Below the pieces are notes generated by a model. The model had not been told where the DNA came from. It did not search any database and was given only the letters and a program-made list of their open reading frames with translations. DNA of 64,000 bases from Adhaeribacter swui (lineage in GTDB: Bacteria; Bacteroidota; Bacteroidia; Cytophagales; Hymenobacteraceae): NCBI RefSeq assembly GCF_014217805.1, contig NZ_CP055156.1:5276585-5340584 (forward strand). The letters run 5' to 3'. Both the position numbers and the translations under genes were made by a program. Numbering within the stretch: position 1 is the stretch's first letter; every line of letters begins with the position of its first letter. Positions 28,897 through 38,416 of this stretch are shown here, piece by piece.

Positions 28897-29616
28897 ATGC
28901 ACCTCTTCTACACGCCCGATATTAACCAGGATAATTATATTTTAACCGAAGACGAATCGAAACACAGTATCCGGGTTTTGCGGTTAAATAAAGGCGACAA
29001 AGTAAATTTAATAGACGGACAGGGTGGCTTTTACACCGCCGAAATTACGGATGCTAATCCTAAAAAATGTGCTCTACAAATTATTAATCAGGTACAACAT
29101 TTTGGAGAAAAGCCGTTTAAAGTACATATAGCCGTAGCGCCTACCAAAAATTTAGACCGGATGGAGTGGTTCGTTGAGAAAGCCGTGGAAATTGGCGTAG
29201 ATGAAATCTCATTTTTATTATGCGAGCATTCCGAACGGAAGCAGGTAAATATGGATCGGCTGCAAAAAATAGCCGTAAGTGCCATGAAACAATCGGTTAA
29301 AGCGTATTTACCGCAACTAAATGCGTTGCAACCCTTTCCGGCGTTTATAAAACAAACAAAACCCGGCAACACGTACATTGCCCACCTGGAAGAGCATCAA
29401 CAAATTGCGCTTTCCCAGGTAACTGTAAGCGAAAATATGTGTATATTAATTGGGCCGGAAGGAGATTTTTCGGCCAGGGAAATTGAAATGGCGTATCAGC
29501 AAGGCGTAAAACCCGTTACTTTAGGTACTTCGCGGTTGCGTACCGAAACTGCCGCCCTGGTTGCCTGCCATACCGTTCATTTATTACAAGAAATACATGC
29601 CGCATCACAAGCGTAA
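28897..29616 (+). CDS. rsmE: 16S rRNA m3U1498 methyltransferase RsmE
   Basis: A SPOUT-class methyltransferase of 239 aa. N-terminal PUA-like domain (about 1-70, with SKHSIRVLRLNKGD), then the knot domain with KNLDRMEWFVEKAVEIGVDEI, ERKQVNMDRLQKIAVSAMKQS, CILIGPEGDFSAREIE and LGTSRLRTETAAL. All family landmarks are present. An AT-rich palindrome ends just before the ATG. The DUF4159 gene follows by 7 bases. Confidence 0.95.
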   Translation: MHLFYTPDINQDNYILTEDESKHSIRVLRLNKGDKVNLIDGQGGFYTAEITDANPKKCALQIINQVQHFGEKPFKVHIAVAPTKNLDRMEWFVEKAVEIGVDEISFLLCEHSERKQVNMDRLQKIAVSAMKQSVKAYLPQLNALQPFPAFIKQTKPGNTYIAHLEEHQQIALSQVTVSENMCILIGPEGDFSAREIEMAYQQGVKPVTLGTSRLRTETAALVACHTVHLLQEIHAASQA

Positions 29617-29623
29617 TTATTAT

Positions 29624-30286
29624 ATGAAAACATTTTTCTGCTCCCTTTTAATGTTATTCGTGATAGCCGGGAGCATCCAGGCCCAGCAAGCCAGCTTTAA
29701 AGTGGCTAAATTAAAATACAACGGTGGCGGCGATTGGTACGCCAACAAAACTTCGTTGGGCAACTTAATTAAGTTTTGTAACCAAAATTTACGGATGAAT
29801 ATTTCGCCGGAAGAAGCGGTGGTAGAAGTGGGCAGCCCGGAGTTATTTTCTTACCCCTTTGTGCACATGACAGGCCACGGCAACGTGGTTTTTACGGAGG
29901 CCGAAGCCGAGAATTTACGCAAGTACCTGACCGGTGGCGGTTTTCTGCACATCGATGATAACTACGGACTCGATAAGTTTATCCGGACCGAGATGAAAAA
30001 AGTTTTTCCGGAACTGGAATTTGTGGAGTTACCTTTTAACCACCCGGTGTATCACCAGAAATTTGAGTTTGCCAAAGGTTTACCCAAAGTACACGAACAC
30101 GACAACAAAGCGCCGCAAGGTTTTGGCTTGATTTACCAGGGCCGTTTAGTTTGCTTTTATTCCTATGAATGCGATTTAGGCAATGGCTGGGAAGACCAGG
30201 AAGTGTACAACGACCCCGAAGAAATGCGGCAACTAGCCCTGCAAATGGGAGCCAATTTACTTTCGTACGCCCTCACGCAATTTTAA
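29624..30286 (+). CDS. Exported DUF4159 protein
   Basis: A 220-aa protein with a Sec signal peptide (MKTFFCSLLMLFVIAGSIQAQ); I chose this ATG because longer in-frame starts would place a hydrophilic stretch before the signal and overlap rsmE. The DUF4159 hallmarks are GGGDWYANKTSL, YPFVHMTGHGNVVF, GGGFLHIDDNYGLDKFIRTEM and FNHPVYH. The fold resembles class-I amidotransferase-like domains; the cellular role is unknown. Probably cotranscribed with rsmE. Confidence 0.88.
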   Translation: MKTFFCSLLMLFVIAGSIQAQQASFKVAKLKYNGGGDWYANKTSLGNLIKFCNQNLRMNISPEEAVVEVGSPELFSYPFVHMTGHGNVVFTEAEAENLRKYLTGGGFLHIDDNYGLDKFIRTEMKKVFPELEFVELPFNHPVYHQKFEFAKGLPKVHEHDNKAPQGFGLIYQGRLVCFYSYECDLGNGWEDQEVYNDPEEMRQLALQMGANLLSYALTQF

Positions 30287-30290
30287 AATT

Positions 30291-30770
30291 TTAAAAATCT
30301 ACCCGCCGGTTTAAAATCTCCGATAAGATAAAAGCGGTGCGCACATTCTGGGGGTTGCGCAGTAATTTGTTGTAATTAACCGTTGGCGGCACTATGGTAT
30401 TCTCGCTTTTTTTAGTTGGCCGCGCCATTTCTTTAGCCAAAGAAGTATTTACTTTTTGTTTGGGCGCTACCGCTAAACTTTCCAGGGAGCGGGCCGGAAT
30501 ATTTGTTTTCTCCAGACTGCGGGCCTCCTGGCTTTTACTTTCCCGGTTTACCGGCTGTTCTAAATTTTTGGCTCGTTTCTCGGCCGCTTGCATTTCTTTT
30601 AAAATATCCTGGTAAGAGGTAGCCGGCGGAGCGGGTACCGGGTAAGCATTTGGTTTTTGTGGTCGATTGCTGCTAGTGGATGTAGGCGAAGAAAAAGCCT
30701 TCAACCACATGCGCACCACCAAAACAATCACGGCCAGCAAAATAAAGAACAACCATTGTAACTCTTCCAT
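30291..30770 (-). CDS. Hypothetical single-pass membrane protein
   Basis: A 159-aa protein with one N-terminal transmembrane helix (about 5-23, FFILLAVIVLVVRMWL). It continues with a Ser/Pro/Ala-rich region, a charged helical patch (ILKEMQAAEKRAKNLEQ) and the C-terminal segment LLRNPQNVRTAFILSEILNRRVDF, which is the best candidate for a conserved motif. Function unknown. Convergent with the DUF4159 gene, with only 4 bases between stops. Confidence 0.7.
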   Translation of the reverse strand: MEELQWLFFILLAVIVLVVRMWLKAFSSPTSTSSNRPQKPNAYPVPAPPATSYQDILKEMQAAEKRAKNLEQPVNRESKSQEARSLEKTNIPARSLESLAVAPKQKVNTSLAKEMARPTKKSENTIVPPTVNYNKLLRNPQNVRTAFILSEILNRRVDF

Positions 30771-30933
30771 GCTTTAAGTTATTAATTTTAGTTGAATTTT
30801 TAAATTTATTCATTTTTCAAGGACCATTTACCGTTTATTATTCCTTTCATCTGATCTCGAATAAACCGCAATTAAATTCCCCTGGCCGGTAAATGCTCCT
30901 TCATCAATTCTTTTAATAAAAAGGAATAAATCG

Positions 30934-30941
30934 TATTTTTG
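30934..30941 (+). promoter_or_regulatory. -7 element (TATTTTTG) for smc
   Basis: TATTTTTG matches TAnnTTTG and lies 30 bases before the smc ATG at 30972. A TTTT sits at the -33 position instead of TTTG. Confidence 0.35.
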
Positions 30942-30971
30942 TTAAGCGAAGAAGAATCCACGAACGATTGA

Positions 30972-33900
30972 ATGCAGGTATCTAAATTAGAAATTAAAGG
31001 TTTTAAGAGTTTCGGCGATAAAGTATCCATAAATTTTAACGAAGGAATTACCGGCATTGTTGGCCCGAATGGCTGCGGTAAATCTAATATTGTAGATGCA
31101 ATCCGGTGGGTTTTGGGGGAACAAAAAACCCGGAACCTGCGCTCCGACAAAATGGAGAACGTTATTTTTAACGGCTCTAAAAACCGCAAACCCCAACAAC
31201 TAGCCGAAGTTTCCCTTACCTTCGACAATAACAAAAATATCTTACCCACCGAGTATTCCCAGGTAACGGTTACCCGCCGGTATTTCCGGAACGGCGATAG
31301 CGAGTATTTGCTCAACAATGTTACTTGTCGCCTGAAAGACATTACCGACTTATTTCTGGATACCGGTATTGGCTCCGACTCCTACGCCATTATAGAATTA
31401 AAAATGGTGGACGAGATTCTAAATGACAAGGATAACTCCCGCCGAACTTTGTTTGAGGAAGCAGCCGGCATTTCTAAATTTAAAGTCCGGAAGAAACAAA
31501 CTTTAAAAAAGCTGGAAGAAACGGACGCGGACCTGGAACGGGTGGAAGATGTACTTTTCGAAATTGGAAAAAATTTAAAATCGCTGGAACGCCAGGCTAA
31601 ATTGTATGAACGTTATGCCCGGTTAAAAGAAGAATACAAAAGCTTTAGCTTAGAATACGCCCGCCGGAACATTTCGCAATACCTGCAATCGCTGGACCGG
31701 CTAGATAAAGAATTAGTAAAAGAAGCGGATCAAAAGCAAAACATTGCCCGCGAAGCCGAAGAGCTGGAAGTGGCTTTGTTTGAACAAAAAACTATCCTGA
31801 ATTTAGTGCAGGAACAATTAGCCGGCGAACAACGCAATTTAAGTAACCAAACTGCCCAAATACGGCAACTGGAAAATGACTTGCGCTTAAAACTAGAACG
31901 GATTAATTACCTGAAAGAAAGATTGCGCACCTTGCGCCAGCAAATTAATCTGGATACTGTTACACTGGAACAAACCCAGGAAAGCATTTCGCAATTACAC
32001 GCGGAAGCCGAAAACCTGCAAATCGAATACAGCGAATCAGAACAGCAGGTAACCTATTTCCGGAAAGAACTGGAACAAGCTAACCAGCATAAAACGGTTA
32101 TTCAAAATACCGCGCAAAATACCACAAATCAGCACCGGGCCAAGCAAAACCTGGTTTTTCAAGTTCGCAAGGATATTGAAATTACCCAGATGCAGATCGT
32201 GAATTTAAATCGCGAAATCGAGCAAATTAGCCAGGCCCAGCAAAATAACCAGGTAAGCGGAGATAGATACCGGACCGAATTAAGTGATTTAGAAGAAAGT
32301 TTAGCCCGGAAAAACCAGGAACTGGAGTTGCTAATAGAGCAGGAAAATGAATTAACTGCCACCATTGCGCAAACCGAAGCAGATATGCAGGAAATGCGCA
32401 CGCAACTTCAGGACGTAAACCGGCAAATAGACGCTAAAAAAAACCAGTACTCGCTTACCAAGTCGTTAGTCGAAAACTTAGAAGGTTTTCCGGAAGCCAT
32501 TAAGTTTTTATATAAATCTAAAAACTGGCAAAAGCCAGCCCCACTCCTCTCCGACCTGATTGTGTGCGAGCAGGAATACAAAGCGGTAATTGAAAGCTAC
32601 CTGGAACCCTACATGAATTTCTTCGTGGTAGAAACGGTAGAAGATGCCCTGGAAGCCATTCATCTACTAAATAATCAAAACAAAGGCCGGGCAAACTTTA
32701 TTATTTTATCTGAGATTGAAGATTTAGAAGCCGAGCCTACCGTTTCTACCACCAAATTTAAAGCAGCTTACGAGGTAGTTTCGGTGGCCGAAAAATACCA
32801 CAACCTGGTCCGGTATATTTTACAGGAAGTTTACATTGTTACCGGCCCTGCGCCAGATTTTTACGGCCAGGATAATCGCACCTTGATTTTAAAAGATGGA
32901 TCCATTATTAAAAAACCCTTAAGTATTTCGGGTGGATCGGTGGGTTTATTTGATGGGAACCGCATTGGCCGGAAGCAAAATTTAGAAAATTTGGCGGCGG
33001 AGTTGCAAGAACTTACCCAACAGGCTGAGTTATTAAAAGTTAAAATTAATACCCAACAACAAGTTTTACTAAACCACCGGAATGCCACCCAGCAAGCGGT
33101 TATTAAGCAAGTAGAGAAAAGCATAACGGCGTTGCAGCAAGAGTTAGTGGCAGTAAGGGTTAGACATGAGCAGCACGAACTTTTAAAACATAACAGCCAA
33201 AACAAAATTGCAGAACTAACCCAGCAACTAGAAGAACTGCGGTATAAAAGCCACGAATTAGCGCCGCAAGTTGAAGAAGAACAAGCCGAATTAAAACGGC
33301 TCGAGAACGAGCTGGAGGCTTTTAACGATTCGTTAGCCCGCCAAAACGAGGTAATTCAGAATATTACGACCGGCTATAACCAGGAAAACATTAAATTTCA
33401 TCAACTGAAAAACCGCCTGGGCAGTATTCAGCAGGAAATTAACTACAAACAAAAATCCTACGATACCAACCTGGCCCGCCGCAATGCCCAGGAAGAAGAG
33501 CTAGCCCAATCGGAAGAAGAAATTTACAGCCTGGAAGAATTTGTGCAGGTAAATACCGGCTTGCTTGAGGAACTAAACGAGCAAAAACAACAAATTGCCC
33601 AACGTTTAGACCAAGTAGAAAAAGAGTTTTTTACGGTACGCGGCGAAATTGAAGCCAAAGAAAAAAACATCCGGGAGTTGCAGCGCAAACGTTTGAACGC
33701 CGACGAGATTGTAGCGAGCGTGCAGCAAGCAGCCAACGAAACAAAAATTAAGTTGGTTGCCGTAAGGGAGCGGTTGCTAGCCGAGTTCAATATTTCGGAA
33801 GAAGAAATTATGCAGACTCCCGACGAAGCTATTGAGCTGCCCACCGACGAGTTAAACAAGCAAATTGCGGAGATTAAAATTAAACTGGATAACCTGGGAC

Positions 33901-34499
33901 CGGTAAACCCCATGGCGGCCCAGGCTTACGATGAAATTAACGAGCGGCATAACTTTATAAAAGAACAACGCGCCGACTTGTTTCAGGCGAAAGAAGCGCT
34001 GCTGCAAACCATCAACGAAATAGATACCGTAGCTAAGCAAAAATACCTGGATTCGTTTGAGATGATTAAGAATAACTTTGTCCGGGTGTTTCAATCTTTG
34101 TTTTCGGAAGACGATACCTGCGATTTGGTAATTGCAGATCCGGCAAATCCGCTGGAGTCTAAAATAGAAATTATGGCCCGGCCCAAAGGCAAGCGTCCAT
34201 TAACCATCAATCAGTTATCGGGTGGCGAAAAAACCTTAACGGCCATTTCTTTACTGTTTGCCATTTACCTGTTAAAGCCGGCGCCTTTCTGTATTTTCGA
34301 CGAAGTAGATGCGCCCTTGGATGATGCCAACATTGATAAATTTAACAACATCGTGAAGAAGTTTTCGGGTGAGTCGCAGTTTATTGTAGTAACTCATAAC
34401 AAACGCACAATGGTTTCTACGGATATTATTTACGGCGTAACCATGTTGGAACCGGGTGTTTCCCGGGTTATTCCGGTTGATTTAAGACAACTGGCTTAA
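30972..34499 (+). CDS. smc: Chromosome segregation protein SMC
   Basis: A 1175-aa condensin ATPase. The N-terminal head has FGDKVSINFNEGITGIVGPN and Walker A GPNGCGKSNIVDAIRWVLGE (about 31-50). Two long coiled coils flank a hinge at about 515-660 (PAPLLSDLIVCEQEYKAVIESY; SIIKKPLSISGGSVG). The C-terminal head has signature LSGGEKTLTAISLLF (about 1080) and Walker B CIFDEVDAPLDDANIDKF. Length and architecture are complete. No scpA/scpB in the window. A large palindromic terminator follows. Confidence 0.97.
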   Translation: MQVSKLEIKGFKSFGDKVSINFNEGITGIVGPNGCGKSNIVDAIRWVLGEQKTRNLRSDKMENVIFNGSKNRKPQQLAEVSLTFDNNKNILPTEYSQVTVTRRYFRNGDSEYLLNNVTCRLKDITDLFLDTGIGSDSYAIIELKMVDEILNDKDNSRRTLFEEAAGISKFKVRKKQTLKKLEETDADLERVEDVLFEIGKNLKSLERQAKLYERYARLKEEYKSFSLEYARRNISQYLQSLDRLDKELVKEADQKQNIAREAEELEVALFEQKTILNLVQEQLAGEQRNLSNQTAQIRQLENDLRLKLERINYLKERLRTLRQQINLDTVTLEQTQESISQLHAEAENLQIEYSESEQQVTYFRKELEQANQHKTVIQNTAQNTTNQHRAKQNLVFQVRKDIEITQMQIVNLNREIEQISQAQQNNQVSGDRYRTELSDLEESLARKNQELELLIEQENELTATIAQTEADMQEMRTQLQDVNRQIDAKKNQYSLTKSLVENLEGFPEAIKFLYKSKNWQKPAPLLSDLIVCEQEYKAVIESYLEPYMNFFVVETVEDALEAIHLLNNQNKGRANFIILSEIEDLEAEPTVSTTKFKAAYEVVSVAEKYHNLVRYILQEVYIVTGPAPDFYGQDNRTLILKDGSIIKKPLSISGGSVGLFDGNRIGRKQNLENLAAELQELTQQAELLKVKINTQQQVLLNHRNATQQAVIKQVEKSITALQQELVAVRVRHEQHELLKHNSQNKIAELTQQLEELRYKSHELAPQVEEEQAELKRLENELEAFNDSLARQNEVIQNITTGYNQENIKFHQLKNRLGSIQQEINYKQKSYDTNLARRNAQEEELAQSEEEIYSLEEFVQVNTGLLEELNEQKQQIAQRLDQVEKEFFTVRGEIEAKEKNIRELQRKRLNADEIVASVQQAANETKIKLVAVRERLLAEFNISEEEIMQTPDEAIELPTDELNKQIAEIKIKLDNLGPVNPMAAQAYDEINERHNFIKEQRADLFQAKEALLQTINEIDTVAKQKYLDSFEMIKNNFVRVFQSLFSEDDTCDLVIADPANPLESKIEIMARPKGKRPLTINQLSGGEKTLTAISLLFAIYLLKPAPFCIFDEVDAPLDDANIDKFNNIVKKFSGESQFIVVTHNKRTMVSTDIIYGVTMLEPGVSRVIPVDLRQLA

Positions 34500-34532
34500 T
34501 TTCGTTATGTAGCCTTGGCAGTAAAGGTATCT

Positions 34533-34585
34533 AAAGTAAAAAGGGTAGAATTTTTAAAATTTAAAAATTCTACCCTTTTTACTTT
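34533..34585 (+). terminator. Long palindromic terminator after smc
   Basis: A nearly perfect inverted repeat of about 26 bp per arm: AAAGTAAAAAGGGTAGAA then TTTTTAAA, mirrored to TTCTACCCTTTTTACTTT. It serves smc and the convergent acyltransferase gene. Its centre is the AT-rich palindrome found between many genes in this window. Confidence 0.85.
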
Positions 34586-34625
34586 TTGCTCCTGAACAAC
34601 AGCTAAGCAATTACCACTAACGAAA

Positions 34626-35177
34626 CTAACGAACGCCGTTTTCGGGGAATTTAGCAGTTTTGGTGCGGTAAAAAGCGAGGATTTCTTCCAGGTCTTTTTC
34701 AATATTGCCGGTAGGGTAAAACATAGGTCCTACGCCGGCTTCTTTTTTAGCATAATCCAGGTAACCTAAACAAATAGGAACGTTTGCTCCCAGCGCAGCG
34801 TGGTAAAACCCCCGGCGCCAGCGCGGCTGGTATTTGCGGGTACCTTCCGGGGTAATCATAATCACCATTTTCTCGTTTTGGTTAAAAATATCCACCATGG
34901 CCTGCACCAAGCTGTTGTTCTTACTGCGGTCTACGGGTAACGCGCCCATGTATTTAATCCAGGCGCCCAATAAAGGCCAGCTTAACGCTTCTTTTTTTAT
35001 GGTAAACCGCACATCTACCCCCATAATATAAAAAGCGCAGCGCGCAAATAAAAAGTCCCAGTTGCTGGTGTGGGGTGCCGCAATCATAATGCACTTAGGT
35101 ACATCTTTAGGTATGCGCCCCACTACTTTCCAACCATAAATTTTAAAAATAATACGTGATATAAATTTAGCCAGCAT
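34626..35177 (-). CDS. Lysophospholipid acyltransferase family protein (PlsC-like)
   Basis: A 183-aa protein with the acyltransferase motif HTSNWD (H-x4-D, about 36-41), the block III motif TPEGTRKYQPRWRRGFYHAA (about 109-128) and an N-terminal hydrophobic segment. It probably transfers acyl groups to a lysophospholipid or related glycerolipid at the inner membrane; the exact substrate cannot be told from sequence. Shorter than canonical PlsC (about 240 aa) but typical of the short Bacteroidota subgroup. Confidence 0.85.
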   Translation of the reverse strand: MLAKFISRIIFKIYGWKVVGRIPKDVPKCIMIAAPHTSNWDFLFARCAFYIMGVDVRFTIKKEALSWPLLGAWIKYMGALPVDRSKNNSLVQAMVDIFNQNEKMVIMITPEGTRKYQPRWRRGFYHAALGANVPICLGYLDYAKKEAGVGPMFYPTGNIEKDLEEILAFYRTKTAKFPENGVR

Positions 35178-35358
35178 GTAAAAATAAATTTAATAAATAA
35201 CCAAAGGCTCTTTATTTAACCTCTGTTGCATGAACCCTTCAGGATAATTTTGTAAAAATAAGTTGTAGTAAAATTTTAAAATTTAAAAATCGGCACCTCC
35301 TTTGGCCTTACTCCGGGTAGTTGATAAAAATAGTAAATGCCTAGATGCTTAGATTTCT

Positions 35359-36117
35359 TTATTCTTTTAATTGCAGCAATTTATCGGCAAATTTTAAGGT
35401 TTGCTCATAACCGGCGTCAAACATCAGGCGCGCATTTTTAAGATCGGTTAAACTGTAATACTTTAAGCGGGGTGGCTCAATGAGTAAATCGCACAGCTTT
35501 AAACGCGGTTCCACGTTATTATTAATAGCCAAATGGGTAGTGCGCTCCAGTATACTCCTAAAAGTACGCAAAGGTGCCTGCGGGTTCATGGGATTAACGT
35601 GCACCGCAATGGTAAAATCCGTAATATCCTGTAAACACTCAATGGGTAAGTTATTGGTTAATCCGCCATCCACGAGTAAATAATCCTGGTACTCGTAAGG
35701 CGGACAAAGCAGCGGCACGGTGTTACTAGCTAATAAGGGCCTGATTAAATCACCCGACGAAAAGTATATACTGGTTCCTTGCCGTAAATCGGTGGTACCA
35801 ATAATTAACGGAACTCGGAGTGTTTCAAACGTGTGATTACCTAAATACTTCTGAAACTCTTGGGCCAATTTATCCAAAATAAATAAACCCCGTTTACTGA
35901 ACGCCAACCTAGCCAAGCGCCAGATTTTTACTTGCGCCACAATAGAAAAAATTTCTTCGGGTGCGTAACCAGCCGCGTAAAAAGCGCCCGCAATAGCCCC
36001 GGAACTTACCCCCGAAATAGCATGAATTGGAACAGCTAACTCCTCCAGGGCTTTTAGTGCGCCTAAATGTGCCACGCCGTGCACCGCTCCTCCCGACAAG
36101 GTAAGGCCTATTTTCAT
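35359..36117 (-). CDS. Patatin-like phospholipase (RssA type)
   Basis: A 252-aa patatin-domain hydrolase. The oxyanion-hole glycine motif is LSGGAVHGVAHLG (7-19), the nucleophile elbow is GVSSG with Ser38, and the Asp of the dyad is in LLVDGGLTNNLP (about 150-161). It probably hydrolyses phospholipids or acyl esters. No signal peptide, so cytosolic or peripheral. It lies 3 bases after the metallo-beta-lactamase gene and is almost certainly cotranscribed with it. Confidence 0.92.
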   Translation of the reverse strand: MKIGLTLSGGAVHGVAHLGALKALEELAVPIHAISGVSSGAIAGAFYAAGYAPEEIFSIVAQVKIWRLARLAFSKRGLFILDKLAQEFQKYLGNHTFETLRVPLIIGTTDLRQGTSIYFSSGDLIRPLLASNTVPLLCPPYEYQDYLLVDGGLTNNLPIECLQDITDFTIAVHVNPMNPQAPLRTFRSILERTTHLAINNNVEPRLKLCDLLIEPPRLKYYSLTDLKNARLMFDAGYEQTLKFADKLLQLKE

Positions 36118-36120
36118 CGT

Positions 36121-36969
36121 TTATAAATCTGCCAAGGAAAAAGCTTCGTGCAGGCGCACTCCTTTTTCTGTCTGCTTCACGGTGCAGCACTCCTGAACCG
36201 AATCATGCTCAAAAAACAACACGTATTGTTCCGGTTCAGCAGCAACTACATTTAAAAATTGTTCTTTTTCCTGTAAAGTAATCAATGGCCGGGTGTCGTA
36301 ACCCATCACATAAGGTAAAGGCAAGTGGCCCACGGATGGTAATAAATCCGCCACATAAACCAATTTTTTTCCTTTGTATGGAATTACCGGCAACATCATT
36401 TTATCGGTGTGCCCATCCACGTATAAAATATCAAACTGGGTAAAAGGCGAGGCTTGCTGCGGGTTAATGAGTTGCAAATGCCCACTTTCCTGCAGCGGAA
36501 AAATGTTTTCTTTTAAAAAACTTGCTTTTTCCCGGGCATTGGGTTGGGTGGCCCACTGCCAATGGTCTTGGTTGGACCAATACCTGGCCTTCGGGAAAGT
36601 TAGTTCCAGGGCCGTGCGGTTTTGGTTGTATTGCACCGCTCCCCCGCAATGATCAAAATGCAGGTGCGTTAAAAAAACATCGGTTATATCGGTAAACTGA
36701 AATCCTGCCTGGTGCAGGGATGTTTCTAAACTGGCCTCGCCGTGCAAATAATAATGCGACAAAAATTTGGCATCTTGTTTTGTTCCGATGCCGGTATCAA
36801 TTAAAATAAGCTGATTGCCATCTTCAATTAACAAACACCGCATGGCCCAGGTACACAAATTATTTTCGTCGGCGGGATTGGTGCGTTGCCAGATACTTTT
36901 GGGCACTACGCCAAACATGGCGCCACCGTCTAATTTAAAAAAACCAGTGTTAATTACGTGAAGTTGCAA
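36121..36969 (-). CDS. MBL-fold metallo-hydrolase
   Basis: A 282-aa metallo-beta-lactamase-fold protein with the metal motif LTHLHFDHCGG (H-x-H-x-D-H, about 109-119), the upstream LLIEDGNQLILIDTGIG strand-turn, a second histidine in YVDGHTDKMM and an Asp in VYVADLLPS. Substrate not predictable; quorum-quenching lactonases and other small-ester hydrolases share this layout. It forms a two-gene operon with the patatin gene. Confidence 0.9.
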   Translation of the reverse strand: MQLHVINTGFFKLDGGAMFGVVPKSIWQRTNPADENNLCTWAMRCLLIEDGNQLILIDTGIGTKQDAKFLSHYYLHGEASLETSLHQAGFQFTDITDVFLTHLHFDHCGGAVQYNQNRTALELTFPKARYWSNQDHWQWATQPNAREKASFLKENIFPLQESGHLQLINPQQASPFTQFDILYVDGHTDKMMLPVIPYKGKKLVYVADLLPSVGHLPLPYVMGYDTRPLITLQEKEQFLNVVAAEPEQYVLFFEHDSVQECCTVKQTEKGVRLHEAFSLADL

Positions 36970-37059
36970 ACGGCCTAAATTAATTTATGATACGTGCGTA
37001 TAACAAATTGTTTTAATTACTTGGGCTTAAACCAAAAACTTACTTTTATTCTTGGTTAT

Positions 37060-38010
37060 TTAACCTTGCTGGATAACTCCCATGCTCGAGAATTTCTCGA
37101 TCCGTTGCATGATGCGTTCTTCAGTTGGAATGTTATTTAGTTCGGCTAAGGTTTTTAAAATATGCTTCTTCACGGTCCGGATCATTTTTTCGGTTTCGGT
37201 ATGCGCCCCACCCAGAGGCTCTTTTATAATGCCGTCGATTAATCCGTTTTTTTGCATATCGGTGGCGGTAAGTTTTAATGCTTCGGCAGCTTGTTCTTTG
37301 TAATTCCAGCTACGCCATAAAATAGAAGAACACGACTCAGGCGAGATTACGGAATACCAGGTATTTTCGAGCATGTGCACCCGGTCGCCGATGGCAATAC
37401 CCAAAGCTCCACCCGAGGCACCTTCGCCAATAATAATGCAGATTACCGGCACCTTCAGCATAAACATTTCTTTCAGGTTGCGGGCAATGGCTTCGCCTTG
37501 CCCCCGTTCTTCTGCTTCCAGGCCCGGATAAGCGCCCGGGGTATCGATAAAGGTAACAATGGGTTTATTAAATTTTTCGGCCATTTTCATTAACCGCAAA
37601 GCTTTGCGGTAGCCTTCGGGGTTGGCCATGCCAAAGTTGCGTAATTGGCGTTGTTTGGTATTACGCCCTTTTTGCTGCCCGATAAACATAATGGTGTGCC
37701 CGTCTACTTCGCCAAAACCACCCACCATGGCCTTATCATCCGACACATTCCGGTCGCCGTGCAGTTCAATAAAATGGTTGGTGATCCCCTCTATGTAATC
37801 TAAAGTGTATGGGCGTTCGGGGTGGCGGGAAAGTTGCACACGTTGCCAACGGGTTAAATTAGCGTACGTTTCTTTTTTGAGCGACTTAATTTTATCCTCC
37901 AGCGCCTTTACAGCCTCTGATACATCAACCTGACTTTCAGCGGCCAGTTTTTTCATTTCTTGCAATTTGCCTTCGAGTGCTGCAATGGGCTGTTCAAAAT
38001 CTAATAGCAT
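37060..38010 (-). CDS. accA: Acetyl-CoA carboxylase carboxyltransferase subunit alpha
   Basis: Transfers CO2 from biotin to acetyl-CoA, giving malonyl-CoA for fatty-acid synthesis. The 316-aa chain begins [20 protein letters not shown] prefer this ATG to one nine codons upstream because AccA proteins conventionally start with this LDFE segment. Further landmarks: [77 protein letters not shown] and [11 protein letters not shown]. Complete. Divergent from tRNA-Asp. Confidence 0.96.
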   Translation of the reverse strand: MLLDFEQPIAALEGKLQEMKKLAAESQVDVSEAVKALEDKIKSLKKETYANLTRWQRVQLSRHPERPYTLDYIEGITNHFIELHGDRNVSDDKAMVGGFGEVDGHTIMFIGQQKGRNTKQRQLRNFGMANPEGYRKALRLMKMAEKFNKPIVTFIDTPGAYPGLEAEERGQGEAIARNLKEMFMLKVPVICIIIGEGASGGALGIAIGDRVHMLENTWYSVISPESCSSILWRSWNYKEQAAEALKLTATDMQKNGLIDGIIKEPLGGAHTETEKMIRTVKKHILKTLAELNNIPTEERIMQRIEKFSSMGVIQQG

Positions 38011-38147
38011 ACATTCGGGATTAGTTCTACTACACAAAGTTAAAGGAATCCGCGAATTTAAATAAGTCTGATTTTATTTATCTGTAAAAGCCTTTAAAGC
38101 CAGCAATTTAGCTTGCAAACCGAATTTTTTTTAAAAAACTTACAAAT

Positions 38148-38174
38148 TTATTGTGCTTACCTCTTGCACAATAA
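38148..38174. promoter_or_regulatory. Inverted repeat between accA and tRNA-Asp
   Basis: TTATTGTGC-N9-GCACAATAA, a perfect 9-bp inverted repeat, lies between the divergent accA and tRNA-Asp genes and covers the -33 region of the tRNA promoter. Operator or chance symmetry; no family can be named. Confidence 0.35.
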
Positions 38175-38194
38175 AAATTAACCCTATACATTTG
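38164..38194 (+). promoter_or_regulatory. Bacteroidota-type promoter for tRNA-Asp
   Basis: TTG at 38164-38166 and TACATTTG at 38187-38194 (20-base spacing) fit the -33/-7 pattern. The tRNA begins 42 bases after the -7 element. Confidence 0.5.
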
Positions 38195-38235
38195 CATCAC
38201 TTTAACGGAAGAACAAAGCTTCAGATAAAGAAAAC

Positions 38236-38309
38236 GGTCCGGTAGTTCAGTTGGTTAGAATGCCGCCCTGTCACGGCGGAGGTCGCGGGTTCGAGTCCCG
38301 TCCGGACCG
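38236..38309 (+). tRNA. tRNA-Asp (GTC)
   Basis: A 74-nt cloverleaf with acceptor stem GGTCCGG / CCGGACC, discriminator G, D-arm beginning GTTCAGTTGGTTAGAA, anticodon stem CCGCC / GGCGG around loop CTGTCAC (anticodon GTC) and T-loop TTCGAGT. CCA is not encoded. G at the discriminator position and GTC agree with tRNA-Asp. Confidence 0.98.
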
Positions 38310-38310
38310 C

Positions 38311-38345
38311 AAAAAGCCCTTAGATTCACTTCTAAGGGCTTTTTT
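38311..38345 (+). terminator. Terminator after tRNA-Asp
   Basis: Stem AAAAAGCCCTTAGA / TCTAAGGGCTTTTT with loop TTCACT, starting two bases after the tRNA. Confidence 0.93.
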
Positions 38346-38416
38346 GCTTTTTGGGGTGGCAGATGTGGGTGCAGAATTTGTTATTTTGGTAAATCAATTG
38401 GAGAAATATATTAGGA

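Noticed and set aside
34505-34702. 65-codon minus-strand frame at the smc terminator
   Set aside because: It runs through the palindromic terminator and into the acyltransferase gene.
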